A DNA stretch of 64,000 nt from Circinella minor (lineage: Eukaryota; Mucoromycota; Mucoromycetes; Mucorales; Lichtheimiaceae). Below, piece by piece: positions 25,647-38,092 of the stretch (position 1 is its first letter; the number at the start of each line of letters is the position of its first letter). The DNA lies in assembly GCA_016758965.1 (NCBI GenBank), contig JAEPRB010000016.1, forward strand, positions 62,001 through 126,000, in the 5' to 3' direction. Under the pieces are notes generated by a model. It was not told the origin of the DNA, searched no databases, and saw only the letters and a program-made list of their open reading frames with translations. Position numbers and translations under genes: made by a program.

Positions 25647-27344
25647 TTAATGATGCATAGATGGTTGTTGTTGTTCAGTTGTAGTTGTAGTAGTATTTGT
25701 AGTTGTCGAAATAGATGATGGTGCAGTTCCTGTTGTTGTCGTCGTGGAATTATTTGTATTATGAGTATGAGTATGATGATGATGTTGATGATGATGTACA
25801 TGTGAATCATTATTATTTGTTGTTGTAGATGTGGATACCGCAGAAGAAGGTCTCTCTACACACCACCAACGATGACCATCACTCCAAGCAACACTTTGGC
25901 ATGCTTTACTGCAATATTTGGCTTTACGACAACGGCGACATTTTGCAAATTCACGTGGTTTCTTTTCCCATTTTCCACATCGCATGTTAGCACATCTTCG
26001 GATTCCACCTTGTGTTTCATCCTTTCGACAAGCATTTCGCATAATCACACCAGCCCAATATTGAATTAAATGTGGATGAGCTCGGCGTGTGAATTTTTCC
26101 ACAATTGAAAATACATTAATATCATATGCTGTATAAAACAGTTGTCGGATATGTGGGTATTTTGACAAATAAGCCAATAATTGAAGTGACATTAAAATAT
26201 CTTCTTCACGATAGAACATATTGACAAACGATGATGATGATGAGGGTCGCTGGGTGGTAGCAGCCGAAGTGTTGTTATTGTTTCCTTTTCGGTTACGTCG
26301 GCGTTGTTCTGGGCTGATTTTCATATAAGGAAATGTAGTTCTCCGAATCATAGGTGATTTTACTTGACGACGGGTCGGTAAGGGATGCATGGACGGTGAT
26401 ACTGATGATGACGATGTGGATGATGATGACGATGATGATGATGAAGAATTAAATCTTGGCGTCGGTTTGTTTTCAGGTAATTGCTGGTGATGTGTTTGAG
26501 GCTGTGATCGACACGCATCATCTTCATTCGGTTCGAGTTGTAATCCTATTATAAATAAATAAGTCTCATTGTTTTTGTTTTTTTTCGGTGGGGGGCTAAA
26601 AAAAAAAGTGCATATAAAGGAGAGATAGGCAGAGAGAATTTATATATTTATATTATTATTATTATTTTTTGGGGGGGAGGGCAGGAAGGAGGAGGACGTT
26701 GTTAGGAAGGGGATGATAATGATGGAAATTGAAGGAATGAATAATGTTGGATGAATAAAGAAATAAAAAAAAAACATATGATTATTTTTACCTCCTAATT
26801 CACTACCACGACGATCCATTGCAAATAATTTGGTTTCTATTTGTTGTTGTTGTTGTTGTTGAACTTGTTGAGGTTGTTGAGATTTATTTTGTTCATTTTC
26901 ACCTGTAACGGCTTCCAATGCTTGTAAAAAGTTTTGAAAGACTTTTAAAACAATATTAATCATACCAGCTTCCACGACTCTGGTCCGAATTTGTTCCGTT
27001 CCTCGTACTCCAATATTGACTACACATTGAAAAGCAAGAGACCATTGGCATAATATTCTCAAGTCATGAGGTGATGTCGTTGTTGGGTTATTTACATTAA
27101 GGTTGTTAGGTTGTTGATGATTATCTTGATTAGATAAAATACGAACAAGTTGTTCTAAACCACCATCCAACACCAAAATTTCTCTAATGCGTGGTGAAGT
27201 AGAGGTCAAATAAGCAAGATGAGTCAATGAGTTGATCATTGGTAAAGTAGCAGTACAATCCAAAGCTCGTCTATCGTATAAAGCAGAAGTGATGCAGACA
27301 GCTGCACGATTTTGGCTTGGTAAACTCATGTTAGGTTCTCGCAT
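25647..27344 (-). CDS. mub1: MYND zinc-finger protein, Mub1/SamB family
   Basis: Two exons (27344-26792, 26545-25647) give 483 residues. The N-terminus, MREPNMSLPSQNRAAVCIT then LYDRRALDCTATLPMINSL, and FQCVVNIGVRGTEQIRTRVVE match the Mub1/SamB family closely. The MYND finger lies near residues 370-415 with Cys/His spacing CX4C, CX2CX5CX3C and HX3C (CANMRC, KCRRCRKAKYCSKAC, GHRWWC), all ligands present. Yeast Mub1 works with the ubiquitin ligase Ubr2 and Rad6 in turnover of Rpn4; Aspergillus SamB affects morphogenesis. Runs of Ser, Gln and Thr/Asn lie in the linker and at the C-terminus. Confidence 0.92.
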
Positions 27345-28426
27345 GATGTAATAAACAGTTGATTATTTTAGTTTTTTGAAAATAAAAAGAAAAGAGGAAA
27401 ATAATAAAAGAAACAATGAGAATAAAGAAAGGCCGATGAAAAAGAAGAAGAAAAAAAGTTTGAGAAGAAAAGGAAAAGAAAAGAAGGAGAGAGACAGAGA
27501 GGTGGTTGAAAAAGTTATTTTCCAACCTCTAATGAGAAAAAAAAAAAGGTCGGGAAAATCTCTTTTTTTATTATGGCTGCGGCAAGTTTCAGTCTTACAA
27601 ATTACTTTTCTTTGCTTCTTTTCTATTTTATTTTTTTATTTTCGTAAATTATTATTAATAAAATCTTTTTTAATTTTAATATTTATAAACAACTAAGAAA
27701 TTATATAGAGAATTATTATTTCATTCAAAAGAATAAGGAAAAAAAAAAGTATAATTGAACCATCATCTTCAAACCATGGCAGATTCTTTAAAAGTACAAT
27801 AGGATCATGTTATCATTGGTGCGAAGCGTGTGTGTGCATCGGAGCGGAAGTTGGATTGGGGATGATACTAACAACTGATATGCAAATTATACTACCAGGG
27901 GGAGTTTTCATGATGCTAACCACCATCTTGGATGGTGTTGCAGTTTGTAAAATCCTCAAAAATGAGGGAGAAAGGGAGATTACCATGTATACACATTTGG
28001 AATATGAATTGAAACATTTTGAAATTACTCGTATTATTATTATATTAAAATTTTAAAGCGTTAAATATAATTATTATTGTTATTATTATTATTATCATAC
28101 GACCTGCTAATAAGAATAATAATAATAATAATAAAACATGATAGAAACTTAACAATAATAAATATAAACTGTATACAATCAAAGAAAATAATTCATCTCA
28201 TTCACCCCTTATAACTAGGATACAAAAAAAAAATTCACAGCATTAACATTTGAGTAAACAATATATGGAAATTGGTAAGCAGTTGACTTTTAATAATCCG
28301 CATGTGTGTACACAAGCACATTAAATGGTCATGTTGTCATGTAAGCTATATATTTTTGAAACTCCTTATATAACTGATGAAACGCCTCGTTTTATTTTTT
28401 GTTTTGATTATTAAAAAAATATAATG

Positions 28427-28476
<50 letters not shown>

Positions 28477-28886
28477 TAGATGTAAACAATGGAAAATATA
28501 AATAATACGATAGATCAACAAGTCCGAGAAATTACTAATTAAATAATAATTGAATAGGATTTTCCATTATTAAGCGACCAATAATAAATTGCCTAGTTAA
28601 GAAGTTCACCTATAAATATATTGCTCCCGTTGTACGTGTATCTGGTATAATCATATGCGGTAGACTAAATACATAGATCACTGTAAAATATTTTACCAAA
28701 ATGTATTTTATATGATATGCAAGAAGTGCAACCACGCGAAAAAAATTAAGGATGTTTTTGAGTGCGGAGCATGACAAAAATGGAGATGGAAAAAAAAAAA
28801 GAACAAAAAAAAAAAAAAAACTCCATGTGGTCTTATTTTTTTTTTTTTTATAACTCCTGACCTCCCTGGTCCTACTCGAAAAAAAA
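27345..28886. other. Intergenic with microsatellite
   Basis: About 1.5 kb between divergent genes, with a (TAA)n run at about 28430-28473. A frame beginning at 27776 (MADSLKVQ, stop, DHVIIGA) vaguely recalls an FAD-binding protein start but falls apart at once. Otherwise no coding is seen. Confidence 0.4.
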
Positions 28887-30953
28887 ATGTTAAGGACGTC
28901 TTTTTTGACATTATGGTCTAAATCCTGTCAAAGATCAATTCAAGTAAATATAACATTTATTGAATAGTTGATTACAACTGTTAAATATTTTTGTTTTATG
29001 TGTTTTTTTAACAACAATTTCATTTCATAATAAATTGTATATATAGTCTCCTCGCCTATTATGCCATGCTCGATTTTATGCAACTATTCAACGACAACAG
29101 CAACAACAACAGCAACAACAAAATGACAAGAAAAAACTTCGTGTTGTATTTTTTGGAACTGATGATTTTGCTGTAAAACATTTAAAAGCACTTATAACTG
29201 ATAAAGGTAATATTTATACTGTATGGACATAAAAAAAATAGATTGGAGATTAAAAGACAAAGGGGTAATTGTTACAAAGGTTTTTTTTTTCTTGTTTTAA
29301 CACGTTTCATTGGTTTTATTTTTCTTTAAACTATTTACAATCAGGGAAACCAAATTCATGTATTGAAAGTATCGACTTGGTATGTCCTCCGGATAGGAAG
29401 ACAGGTCGAAAATTAAACACAATTACTCCAAGTAATAATTTATTTTGCCTTAACAGTATATTCTCAAAATTGAAAAAGAAAGAAAAATGTTATTCATAAT
29501 ATACATTTTGTTTTTGCATATAATACTAGGTCCTACAAAGGGTATTGCTGAATTATATGGCATTCCTGTTCATCATACACCTGAAAATGCAAAGACACTC
29601 GATGGATGGAAGGTAAATAAATCTATACATATAAAGAAAAAGGAGAGCGGCTGTAGTTGCTAGATTACTATGGACTATATATATATACTAAAAGGGATTA
29701 TATGTATACGTACTAGTTGCCTGACAACCGTGATGGATATGATTTAGGTGTAGTTGTTTCATTTGGATATTTTGTACCATCAGATATCATTCATGGATTA
29801 AAAAAGGGTGCAATCAACGTTCATCCATCACTTTTACCTAAATATCGAGGAGCAGCACCTATACAACACACTATTTTAGCAGGTGATGATAAAACAGGTG
29901 TTACTGTACAAGAATTAGATGATAAGGAATTTGATGCTGGGCGTATTCTTGCACAAGAAACTTTGGTAAGTAAAATAAAACGTACAAGGGAGGGGAGGGG
30001 AAGGATCTCCGAAAAGGCTTAAAATAAAGTGTTTAAATAATCTAATGTGCAGAAACCACTATACAGGATATTAGTGGAATCGAGGCACCCAACTATAAAG
30101 ACTTAAAAGAAAGACTAAGTTCTGTGGGAAGTCGACTTTTAATGGATACATTACATAATATCGATGAGTTAAAAGTAAGTTGTTTTTGTTTTTAATTATA
30201 ATAATATTTAGGGAAAGAAGGGAAAATATTATAACAAGTTACTAACATTGTTTATTTTAGAAAAATGCCAAAGTGCAAGATCTTTCTCAAGTGACATCAG
30301 CACCTAAAATCAAAAAAGAATGGTCAGAAGTTGTATTTGAAGATATGGAAGCATGGCAAATTGAACAATTATATCGTGCTATTGGTGAACAAGTAAGTCT
30401 CTAAACCAGGCAACAACTACAACAACAAAACGTTTCAGTTACATTTTTTTATATTTATGTCTTCAGCATATATTAATAAATAATATTTTTTTTAAAGTAT
30501 CCGCTTCGTACAGTATTTACATTTACAAGAATTAAACGATCGAAAAAAATCAAGCAACGACATATTACCATGCAATTATTAAACATGTATCTTCCTTCAG
30601 ATTCACCATTGTATTATATGCGAGAAGAACCCGAACCAGGCACTTTTATGTATGATGATGAAACAAAAGCATTACACATCTACTGTGCTGATGGTGTCGC
30701 TGTTGCAGTAACTCATATCAAAGCAGAAGGAAGTAATGCTATTTCTGCTCGTGATTTTAATAATGGATATGAAATACGTGATCAAACTGGGCAATTTGGT
30801 TACTTCACAGAAGAGGATATTAAGCCTGGTATGAGTGGTGTTCGAGTAATCAAACGTCGGGAAGAATATAATAAAACGATTCGAAGGAGAATGAAGATGC
30901 GTAAACATGAATTTGAAGAACTTTACGGAAAAAAAGCTGGACGAGGTCGATAG
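28887..30953 (+). CDS. FMT1: Mitochondrial methionyl-tRNA formyltransferase
   Basis: Eight exons (28887-28943, 29047-29206, 29345-29431, 29530-29612, 29717-29965, 30067-30174, 30261-30392, 30498-30953) join in frame to 443 residues. Exon 1 and the start of exon 2 give a basic presequence (MLRTSFLTLWSKSCQRSIQ, then SPRLLCHARFYATIQR and polyglutamine), as expected for import into mitochondria. The formyltransferase domain shows RVVFFGTDDFAVKHL, a VSFGYFVP segment, and INVHPSLLPKYRGAAPIQ, the folate-binding/catalytic region with Asn-His and the following Asp of EFDAGRIL. A C-terminal tRNA-binding-type domain follows. It formylates initiator Met-tRNA for organellar translation. The start is inferred from splice phase and the presequence. 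Confidence 0.9.
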
Positions 30954-31396
30954 ATAGATAGATAGATAGATATAAACTGTTGATATATAACAATCAATAA
31001 TAAAAGTAACTAGGTAATAATAATAATGTTGTTGATCAAATTGATGTGGGGTTCGCTATATTATTGCCAAACGTAGTAAAATTTCATGTGAAATGTCATT
31101 TATGTGCGTGAGTAGGAGGTGTATATGTATAACTACGTAAATGAGTGTTTGATGAAGATAGTAAAAGATTTTACAATTTATATATACATATATATACATA
31201 TATATAAAGTGAAGTAAGGAGAGATTGAGATAAATCGTGTTCGAGAGAATGACTAAGAGAAAATGTGATGTTTATAGTGGCATAATAAAGAGAAAAATAG
31301 TAAAAAAAAAGTGTCAATGTGTATATATGGTGTAGGTGTGTTTTAACTATGTGATATAGGAAAAAGAAAAACATCATCATAGCAATGATATGTTAT
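30954..31396. other. Intergenic between convergent FMT1 and SEC17
   Basis: 443 bp with a GATA tetranucleotide run (30951-30971) and TA runs. It carries the 3' flanks of both genes; no other feature is visible. Confidence 0.45.
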
Positions 31397-32876
31397 TTAA
31401 CGAAGATCATCTTGATCCATGTTCTTTTTGATTTTAAGCAAAATAGCCGTTTTCCAACTATCCAACTTGGTCAACTTATCATAATCATAGACGGCTTGTG
31501 TAAACTGTTCTACATCCCCATTATCAATAGCGTCCATAACACCCTATATTCATTCATATAATATAATCAGTTATATGTTTTCCCGTTTGTTTATAACTAT
31601 ATATTGTTCCTCGTTTCACAAATATCTTAAATTTTTACCTTGAGAAGTTGATATTCACGCGTTTGTTCAAATGACATATCCATTCCACAATAACTATTCA
31701 AAGCTTGACGAGAACGAACCATATCCTATAATCCATACAGTTAGGATTAATTACCTTCAACTACATTGATTAGACATATACCCTTCCCACATTTAGTACT
31801 TACATCTGTACATAAATGACATAATCCAGCCTTTAAGAAATATTCCTTCAATGACCATTTTAACAAGTTATCATCAACTGCAGCAGATGCTACACGTTCG
31901 AATTTTTCGATAGCAACATCATACATATTCAAATCAGCTGCGATTTGTGCTACTTTGAGGAAGCACTTATTGGCCATACTATTATATAATAAAGAAAAAC
32001 ATACATACATTATATTATTATCGAGCAATGAAAATAAATTAAAATGTATACTCCGTGTTTTATGATTATGCAAGTCAGAATAATAATAATAAACTTACGC
32101 AGGTGATTCGTCTGCACTAAATAATTCTGCAGCGTGTCCATAAGCATCATAAGCAGCTTTAGGATCATCAATTTCAGTTTCTAAAAGCTCAGCAGCTTCT
32201 TGATAATGTCGTGCTGCTTGTCGAAAATTACCACCGTCTTGATCAAGTGCAATAGCTTCATGAAGTGCTTTTACAGCAGCTATATATTTTTAACATCCAA
32301 AACATTAATAAGATAAAGTTACCTTCTTACAAAAATACAAAAGTAACCTTTTTTCGCTTCAAACCCTTCCTTTTTTTTATTTATAATTATTTTTACCTCG
32401 AGGATCATGACGTTTATAACACTTTGCGGCATTTTCATAAGCTCTTGAACCATCAAACTTGGCTCCATTGGCTTGTTCAAATAGTTTTGCAGCTTCAATG
32501 AATGCATCACCTGCTAACGACCCTATTTATATTAAAATAAATTTGATAATATCTAGTTAATTTATTTGGTCTATCATGTCCTTCTTTTACATTATTGCTT
32601 CGCATTTATGTTTTCCTTTTCTAGTACAAGATGAATTGATAAAGAGAAAAAAAAAGCTGGATGGAGCTATGATAGAGGAAAGTTTAAAGTTTATTTTAGA
32701 AAATAAGAATATACTTTACATTGCTGAGCCAACTTGTACATATTGCCTGCTTTTTCATATAATTCAGCAGCATCTTCATATTTATTAGAAGGACCAAAAA
32801 AAGACCAAGATTTTAATTTCTTTTGTGCTTGTGTAATTAGTTCGCGAGCTTGTTGTTCGGAACCTGCTCCCACCAT
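31397..32876 (-). CDS. SEC17: Alpha-SNAP (Sec17), SNARE disassembly factor
   Basis: Six exons (32876-32720, 32522-32397, 32279-32099, 31978-31804, 31725-31639, 31543-31397) give 290 residues, the usual alpha-SNAP length. The TPR-like helical layer is clear: YEDAAELYEKAGNMYKLAQQ, AGDAFIEAAKLFEQA, FRQAARHYQEAAELLE, YDVAIEKFERVA. The C-terminal part shows TAILLKIKKN and ends in DDLR, the region that stimulates the NSF ATPase. By family it recruits NSF/Sec18 to SNARE bundles. Its 5' exon and upstream flank were copied into block A (10331-10500), where the copy is broken. It is divergent from UBL copy B, with about 440 bp between the start codons. Confidence 0.94.
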
Positions 32877-33312
32877 TATTTTTTTTATGTGTCAGTTGGA
32901 AAAAGAAGTAATACACATAAAACACTTCAAATGCTGATTGTTGGAGCGGTGTTTTTTTTCAAAAATATCTAGGCTTTTTTTTCTTAACCTATGAGGAAGT
33001 AATAATGGATACTTTGGTTTCTGGTTATTCATTTTTTTTTAACACTTATTAGATGTGATCATATGTAACAGTAGAATATATATCTATTTAAACCTACAAA
33101 AAAAAAGACCTTGCTGAGACAGTATCATACTAGAATAATATATAATAATAATTCATTGATATGTTGTCAAGAAGAGAAAAACTTGGCACAGATTTTAACA
33201 ATTACCTTATACATCGTTTCTTTTAAAGGATATAAATTTGTCAATCTTTATTTTTTCCATCTTCTTTAAGTTCCTTTTTTTCTTTAATATATAAATATAA
33301 AAAAAAGACAAT

Positions 33313-35188
33313 ATGCCTTCTGAAGTGGAGTTCTTATTGCTGGATTTCCAGGCATATTTATTCGCATTCCTTATCTAGAGCATGAACCACTATCATATAT
33401 CCGACAACGAGTAGCCAACATCTTGGGCAGTTCATTACTAGGCTTACCTCGATACAGATTTTCCTACGCGATTGAGTTATATCTTGACGGAAGACCAATA
33501 CCGTGTGTTAATAATTCAGTATACGACTAAAAATTATTTGGGAAAACAGTTACTTTTAAAGGCTGCGCATCATTATATGCAAATGCTCCAAAACCGTCCC
33601 CAAAAGTAACTCTACGTAGTCCAACAAGGATTAGTAACTGATATTCCCGAAAAAGAAAAAGTATCACAAAAAGCAAGTTTGAAACAAAAAGAACTACCAT
33701 CTACTATTGTTATGAATGAAGAAGGGGAAGAAATACAAAAGGAAAAAATTAACACCAATAACAGTATTATCATCAATAAAAAGCAAAAGGGATTCAAGCT
33801 TAAAGCACTGAATTTTTTGACTAAATTTGTGCAAAGACAACAACGACAAATTTTTTCATCATTGTTTCTTCACTCTTCTGATAAAAATCCCCCCAAAAAA
33901 AGTTACCGTTATCATTAGCGCCGGTTGTAGCTGTTTCATCGTCAAAAATAACAGAAACAATAGTATCACCAGAACTTCAGTCAACATCTTCTGAATCATT
34001 GACGATTCTTAAAGTGGTTACAGCATAACGAGAAAGTGTTACCGTAGATATGGAACATACTGCTACTGTACAAGATCTCAAGGAAAAGCTCTTTTATATG
34101 ACCGAACGAGAACCATCCAAGAAAGGACCGCTACCTGTTTCTGATCAGTTTTTATCCTTTAATGGTTCAGCGCTAGTAAACGAATACCGACTCTCTGAAT
34201 ACAGTGACATTCAAAACGGTGAAATCCAATTCACCATCAAAATACCTGACAACTATGATCCATACAAAAAAAATCCTATTTACAAAGGTTCTAATCCCGT
34301 CGAAACAGAGGATGTCTATAAATTGAAAGAAGCAATTGATGAAGTCACAGATTATCCACCTGATCATCAAATGCGCGTGGTTTACAAGGGAAAAGCATCT
34401 AATGGATGAAGACTTACGGTTGAACCCCGTTTTTTGCACAGGTGGGATTTGGCTCGAAAGTAGTGCAAAAACCGGGGGTGTGCCAAAAGTGGGGTTGAAA
34501 ACATAGTAAAATCAAAGTGGGATTGTGGCCAAAAGGTGTGCAAAAATCGAGGGTGCAAAAAGCGGGGTTTTACTGTATTAAATAGATATAATATCCAAGA
34601 AAAATCTCTAATACATATAATTCTTCAATTACGTGGTGGTGGAGGTGATCTGATAGAGTTTGTGATATATCCAGTTCAGGAGGTCCTCGCAGACTCAAAT
34701 TTTCAAGAGACTCACGAAAACGTCGAATGGTGAATTCGGGTACCAATGTTGAAGTCGGGTGTAAATGTACACCGTCATATCCAGTTATATATGCCTATGG
34801 TATGGGACTATATGAATTGGGTGAACTAAAACCGTATTGTAGCTGCCCCAATTGTTCTAGCAGGGACGTCAAACCGATCACCGTTGGATTTACAAATTGT
34901 CAATATAAAATTCACGGTGTCAAAGAATAGGGTACCGAGTTCAAGTCGTATTGGAAGAAAGTGGCTCGTGAAGATGCATATCAACGTTATAATCCAAGTA
35001 ATCAGGTTTCATGGAAACGAATGGGAATCGAGTCTCGAAGGCTTAATGAATCAACAGAATATCCCTGTTGTACAATTTGTCTGGAATATATTAAGGGTAT
35101 AACAACGTTGTCCTATGGTCATCAATTTTAGAGTAATTGTATTTCTCGATGGAAGTTGACATGTCCTAATTGTCAAGCACGCTTGTAA
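33313..35188 (+). pseudogene. Ubiquitin-like/RING family pseudogene, copy B
   Basis: Domain order in the remnant: a start shared with copy A (MPSEVEFLLLDF), an N-terminal domain (IPYLEHEPLSYIRQRV), a Lys-rich linker, UBL1 (MEHTATVQDLKEKL ... NGEIQFTIKIP), UBL2 ending in LQLRGGGG, an unnamed Cys-containing domain, then a RING-H2-like end (CCTICLEYIKGITTLSYGH, stop, SNCISRWKLTCPNC). Defects: the early frame break shared with A, a TAA in the N-terminal domain, a loss of 54 bp in UBL2, a MITE inside UBL2, a stop in place of the RING His residue and frame changes between pieces. The LRGG mimics the processing site of ubiquitin. The ancestral gene looks like a two-UBL RING protein. Confidence 0.82.
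34417..34575. mobile_element. 159-bp MITE with Tc1/mariner-type ends and TA target duplication
   Basis: The insertion interrupts the UBL2 codons of copy B and is absent from copies A and C. Its ends are imperfect inverted repeats of ~23 bp; the right end read inward is CAGTAAAACCCCGCTTTTTG, and the left begins CGGTTGAACCCCGTTTTTTG. TA flanks both sides (34415-34416 and 34576-34577). Removing the element plus one TA restores the reading frame seen in copy A across the site. The CAGT-TA signature is that of the Tc1/mariner group. There is no room for a transposase. Confidence 0.85.
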
Positions 35189-35542
35189 AAAGAACAATAA
35201 TTTTCTATTCCATTATCCGTATTTCATATAGATGTTTATTTGACTTTCTTGCACAGCGAATACATATGTAATTATCTATGGTAGATTAATGGTACCAATA
35301 AACAACAAAACTTTATATAAACCAATTCAGAAAAATAAAAACTTTATGTATATTTCATATTGTTTACCATAATAATCCATCAATATGTGAATATAATAAG
35401 AAACAAACATTATAAAATTTGAATTTTTTTTATATAATAAAGAAGTTACAACAGTCCAGCTGTTTTTTATTTATTTAATGTAAAGTTTTTTTTTTGAGAA
35501 AGAAAAGAGGGAAACGAATGGTATATATATATTTAATATTTT

Positions 35543-36349
35543 TTAAGGACAGAAAGTGACAGTGTACTTGTCAGCTTTACATCCAAATGTACTCTTGGCA
35601 TCATCATAAGCATAACTATAAGCATCGGAACAACCAGACTTGAATTGATCAGCATATTCACTAGCCTTACACTTGTCAGGAGAGTTATATTCACCAGTAC
35701 AACAATATTCTTCAGTACCAAAGGCAGCACAAGCACTTTTACATGCACCATCATCGCCCTTTAATTCATCAGGACATGATGGCAAGCTTGAACATGTAGG
35801 TGAACCACAGTTATAACCGTCACCACCACCAGATTGACCTTCAGGCTCGATACTCATGGGTAAGTTGAAACCATCGACAAACGAAATATCATAGAAGTCA
35901 CTTCCTTCATAACCCTTGAATAAGAATTCGGCAAGTGAAACGGCAGAACCATATGAACCACAATCACCACCTTCTTTACAGCCCCAGAATCGACCAGACC
36001 AGTCGGAGCTGACTTGGAAATCATGCGATGAACCAGCAGAAACATCTTGATCTTCTTGATCACCACCACCATTGGTTAACTTGTAAATTTTAAGATTGTT
36101 GCTACAACTATTTTTGACAGTAACTTTAACGTCACCACCACCGCCACCACCACCATCACCGGATGAAGTAGAATTACCACCACCTGATGAAGAAGATGCA
36201 GATGGACTTGAAGAGGATGAAGTAGAAGAACCACCGCTTGCCACGGAAGATGAAGGCGAAGCAGAAGAGTCGGATGAGGAACTAGTAGGAGCAGCCAAGC
36301 TAACGCCAGCGAAAGCAAGGATAGCAGTAATCTTGATAATGTTCAACAT
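35543..36349 (-). CDS. Thaumatin-like secreted protein, copy B
   Basis: Single exon, 268 residues. It has the same plan as copy A: a signal peptide ending in SLAA, a Ser/Gly linker and a 14-cysteine thaumatin domain ending YTVTFCP. Relative to copies A and C it lacks two residues in the GQSGGGSGDGYN stretch (6 bp in frame); it shares the longer Gly run of the linker with copy C. No stops or frameshifts are present. It is convergent with the UBL pseudogene at 33313-35188. Confidence 0.92.
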   Translation of the reverse strand: MLNIIKITAILAFAGVSLAAPTSSSSDSSASPSSSVASGGSSTSSSSSPSASSSSGGGNSTSSGDGGGGGGGDVKVTVKNSCSNNLKIYKLTNGGGDQEDQDVSAGSSHDFQVSSDWSGRFWGCKEGGDCGSYGSAVSLAEFLFKGYEGSDFYDISFVDGFNLPMSIEPEGQSGGGDGYNCGSPTCSSLPSCPDELKGDDGACKSACAAFGTEEYCCTGEYNSPDKCKASEYADQFKSGCSDAYSYAYDDAKSTFGCKADKYTVTFCP

Positions 36350-36570
36350 ATTTTCTTGGATATAATGTATTTGTATAAAGATAATTAAAAAAAGTCGAAA
36401 TATGTTCCTGGATGGCCTTTTTATATTCATTTTTTCTGTACCTGAAATAACTGAAATAATAATGAAACTGAATCATATTGAGTTGACCTGAAAACGATAT
36501 GTTCTTTTGGTTTATGGTTTGTAAAGTATCAGAAAAGTCAAACAATGATGATTGCCAAGAATAGCAATGG

Positions 36571-37316
36571 TGCTAGTGTTTCCAATGTTTAGAAAATCAA
36601 TTCGTTATGTATAAGTATACTTTGTTTGGGATATTGATAATTTCCATTGGATAAACCAATAAAACAAACCCTTGTATTTTGAGATTCGAATTTTTTTAAA
36701 ACTGAATGCCGATTCCAAACTACGTACGTACGATGTATCTGATTTAAAAACGTATCGAGTGACCTCTAAAAAAATGACGAACCATTATCCTAGCTGGATA
36801 AAGTATCTGTACGGATAGAAACTGTACTCACACCTTGGCGATATGCAGTAAGAACGGTCTAGAACAATAAGTAAATGAAATAAAGACAAGTTAACCCAGT
36901 AAAATATAACAATTTGTTATATCGCTACCTACCATAACATTATATACTATATTTTAAAAATATCAATGCAGAGCTGCTAATACCTCCTGTCGGTAGCAGA
37001 ACTACTGGTGGAAGAATTATTATGTATATTAGTTTTATTTTATTTATTAAGCAGATCGACTAAACAAATAATTACAATTTAGCTACACCGAAGAAAAACA
37101 TTTTGGAGAAATATGATGCTAAAAGATGACTGTTGGCATACCCCATTTCAGATACCTTAATGTGTCCCTCTTTTAAAACTACATTTCGCAAAAAGTACGT
37201 TTTGTACGATAATTATAAGCTGATATATGCTATCATATATAGAACATTTCTTATTTTCTGCCATTATTATTAATGCACCAAAGTGCTAAGCTAATTGTTA
37301 GATACCAAAGAATGTA
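36571..37316. other. Flank shared in part with block C, then unassigned
   Basis: The first ~130 bp, upstream of thaumatin copy B, still align with the sequence upstream of copy C (to about 42610) but not with copy A. The remainder is AT-rich with no gene seen. Confidence 0.5.
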
Positions 37317-38092
37317 CAGTAATTATTCGTTAAACCGGTATTTCGCTAAACCGGTGATATCTCTTAATTGATTTTTATATACTTAGTAAAATACCGGTAA
37401 TTCGATAAACCGGTATCAGGTGAACTTGTTTAAATATTTACCAGGTTTATAATAGTATTACTTTATTTTATATAATATAATATTAGTCTTTTTATTGGTA
37501 AAGTCAGTAATACAGGCTTCCTTTAACGTCATATCAGCTCTTCCCTTGGTTTCCAGTTGGCTGATTTGTTTCCATAGCAATTAAAAATACACAAATCATT
37601 CTTGTCGTCAAAAGGAATTTTTTCAACATCTTGCTGATAACAGTGTCTCTTTTTTTGCCAACTTCACACAGATGCTTTTTTTTTCTTCCTTATCTACGTA
37701 TGTAATTCTTTTCAACTTTGTCGTTTACTTGTTAATTATCATTGAATATGTAATTATATTGTTGATGCAATTCAATTTTACTCATTTATTCAACTGCTAA
37801 CCATGGTCTATATTAATACACACTTTGTTGTTAAGTCATTATTAATCGAATTTCTGGTTCATTATCACTATTTCATGAATACAGCATTATCATTTTTGTA
37901 CTAAAAGATTAGCTCACAGTAGCAAACCTATATTATATAAACTGTAATCCTTTTTATCTTATATAGCTTAATTTAATTATAGTTATTCTTCCAGTATATT
38001 CTACATACGTATTAATACCAGCTGCGTTTCAATTCGCTAAACCTGTACAAATGCTCACATATATTGAGTACTGGCTTAACGAATAATTACTG
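37317..38092. mobile_element. 776-bp non-autonomous Tc1/mariner-like element
   Basis: Outer ends are inverted repeats reading CAGTAATTATTCGTTAA inward from both sides, flanked by TA at 37315-37316 and 38093-38094. The subterminal part of the left end repeats the motif TAAACCGGTA with TTCG spacers several times in both orientations; a diverged copy lies near the right end. No open frame for a transposase is present. The TA duplication and CAGT terminus are typical of the Tc1/mariner superfamily (pogo-like elements included). Confidence 0.82.

Larger units (their letters stand above)
32705..36570. repeat. Segmental duplication block B (inverted copy of block A)
   Basis: Reverse complement of block A at 6763-10505, with the gene order SEC17 exon 1 (-), UBL/RING pseudogene (+), thaumatin-like gene (-). 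Differences from A include a 159-bp insertion (34417-34575), a 54-bp deletion in UBL2, and separate point changes. Roughly 22 kb separates the two arms. As B adjoins complete SEC17 it is the parental locus for A. Confidence 0.88.

Noticed and set aside
27776..28057. Possible FAD-dependent oxidoreductase pseudogene (MADSLKVQ, stop, DHVIIGA)
   Set aside because: Only about 15 residues are suggestive; the rest matches no family I know and no splice signals follow.
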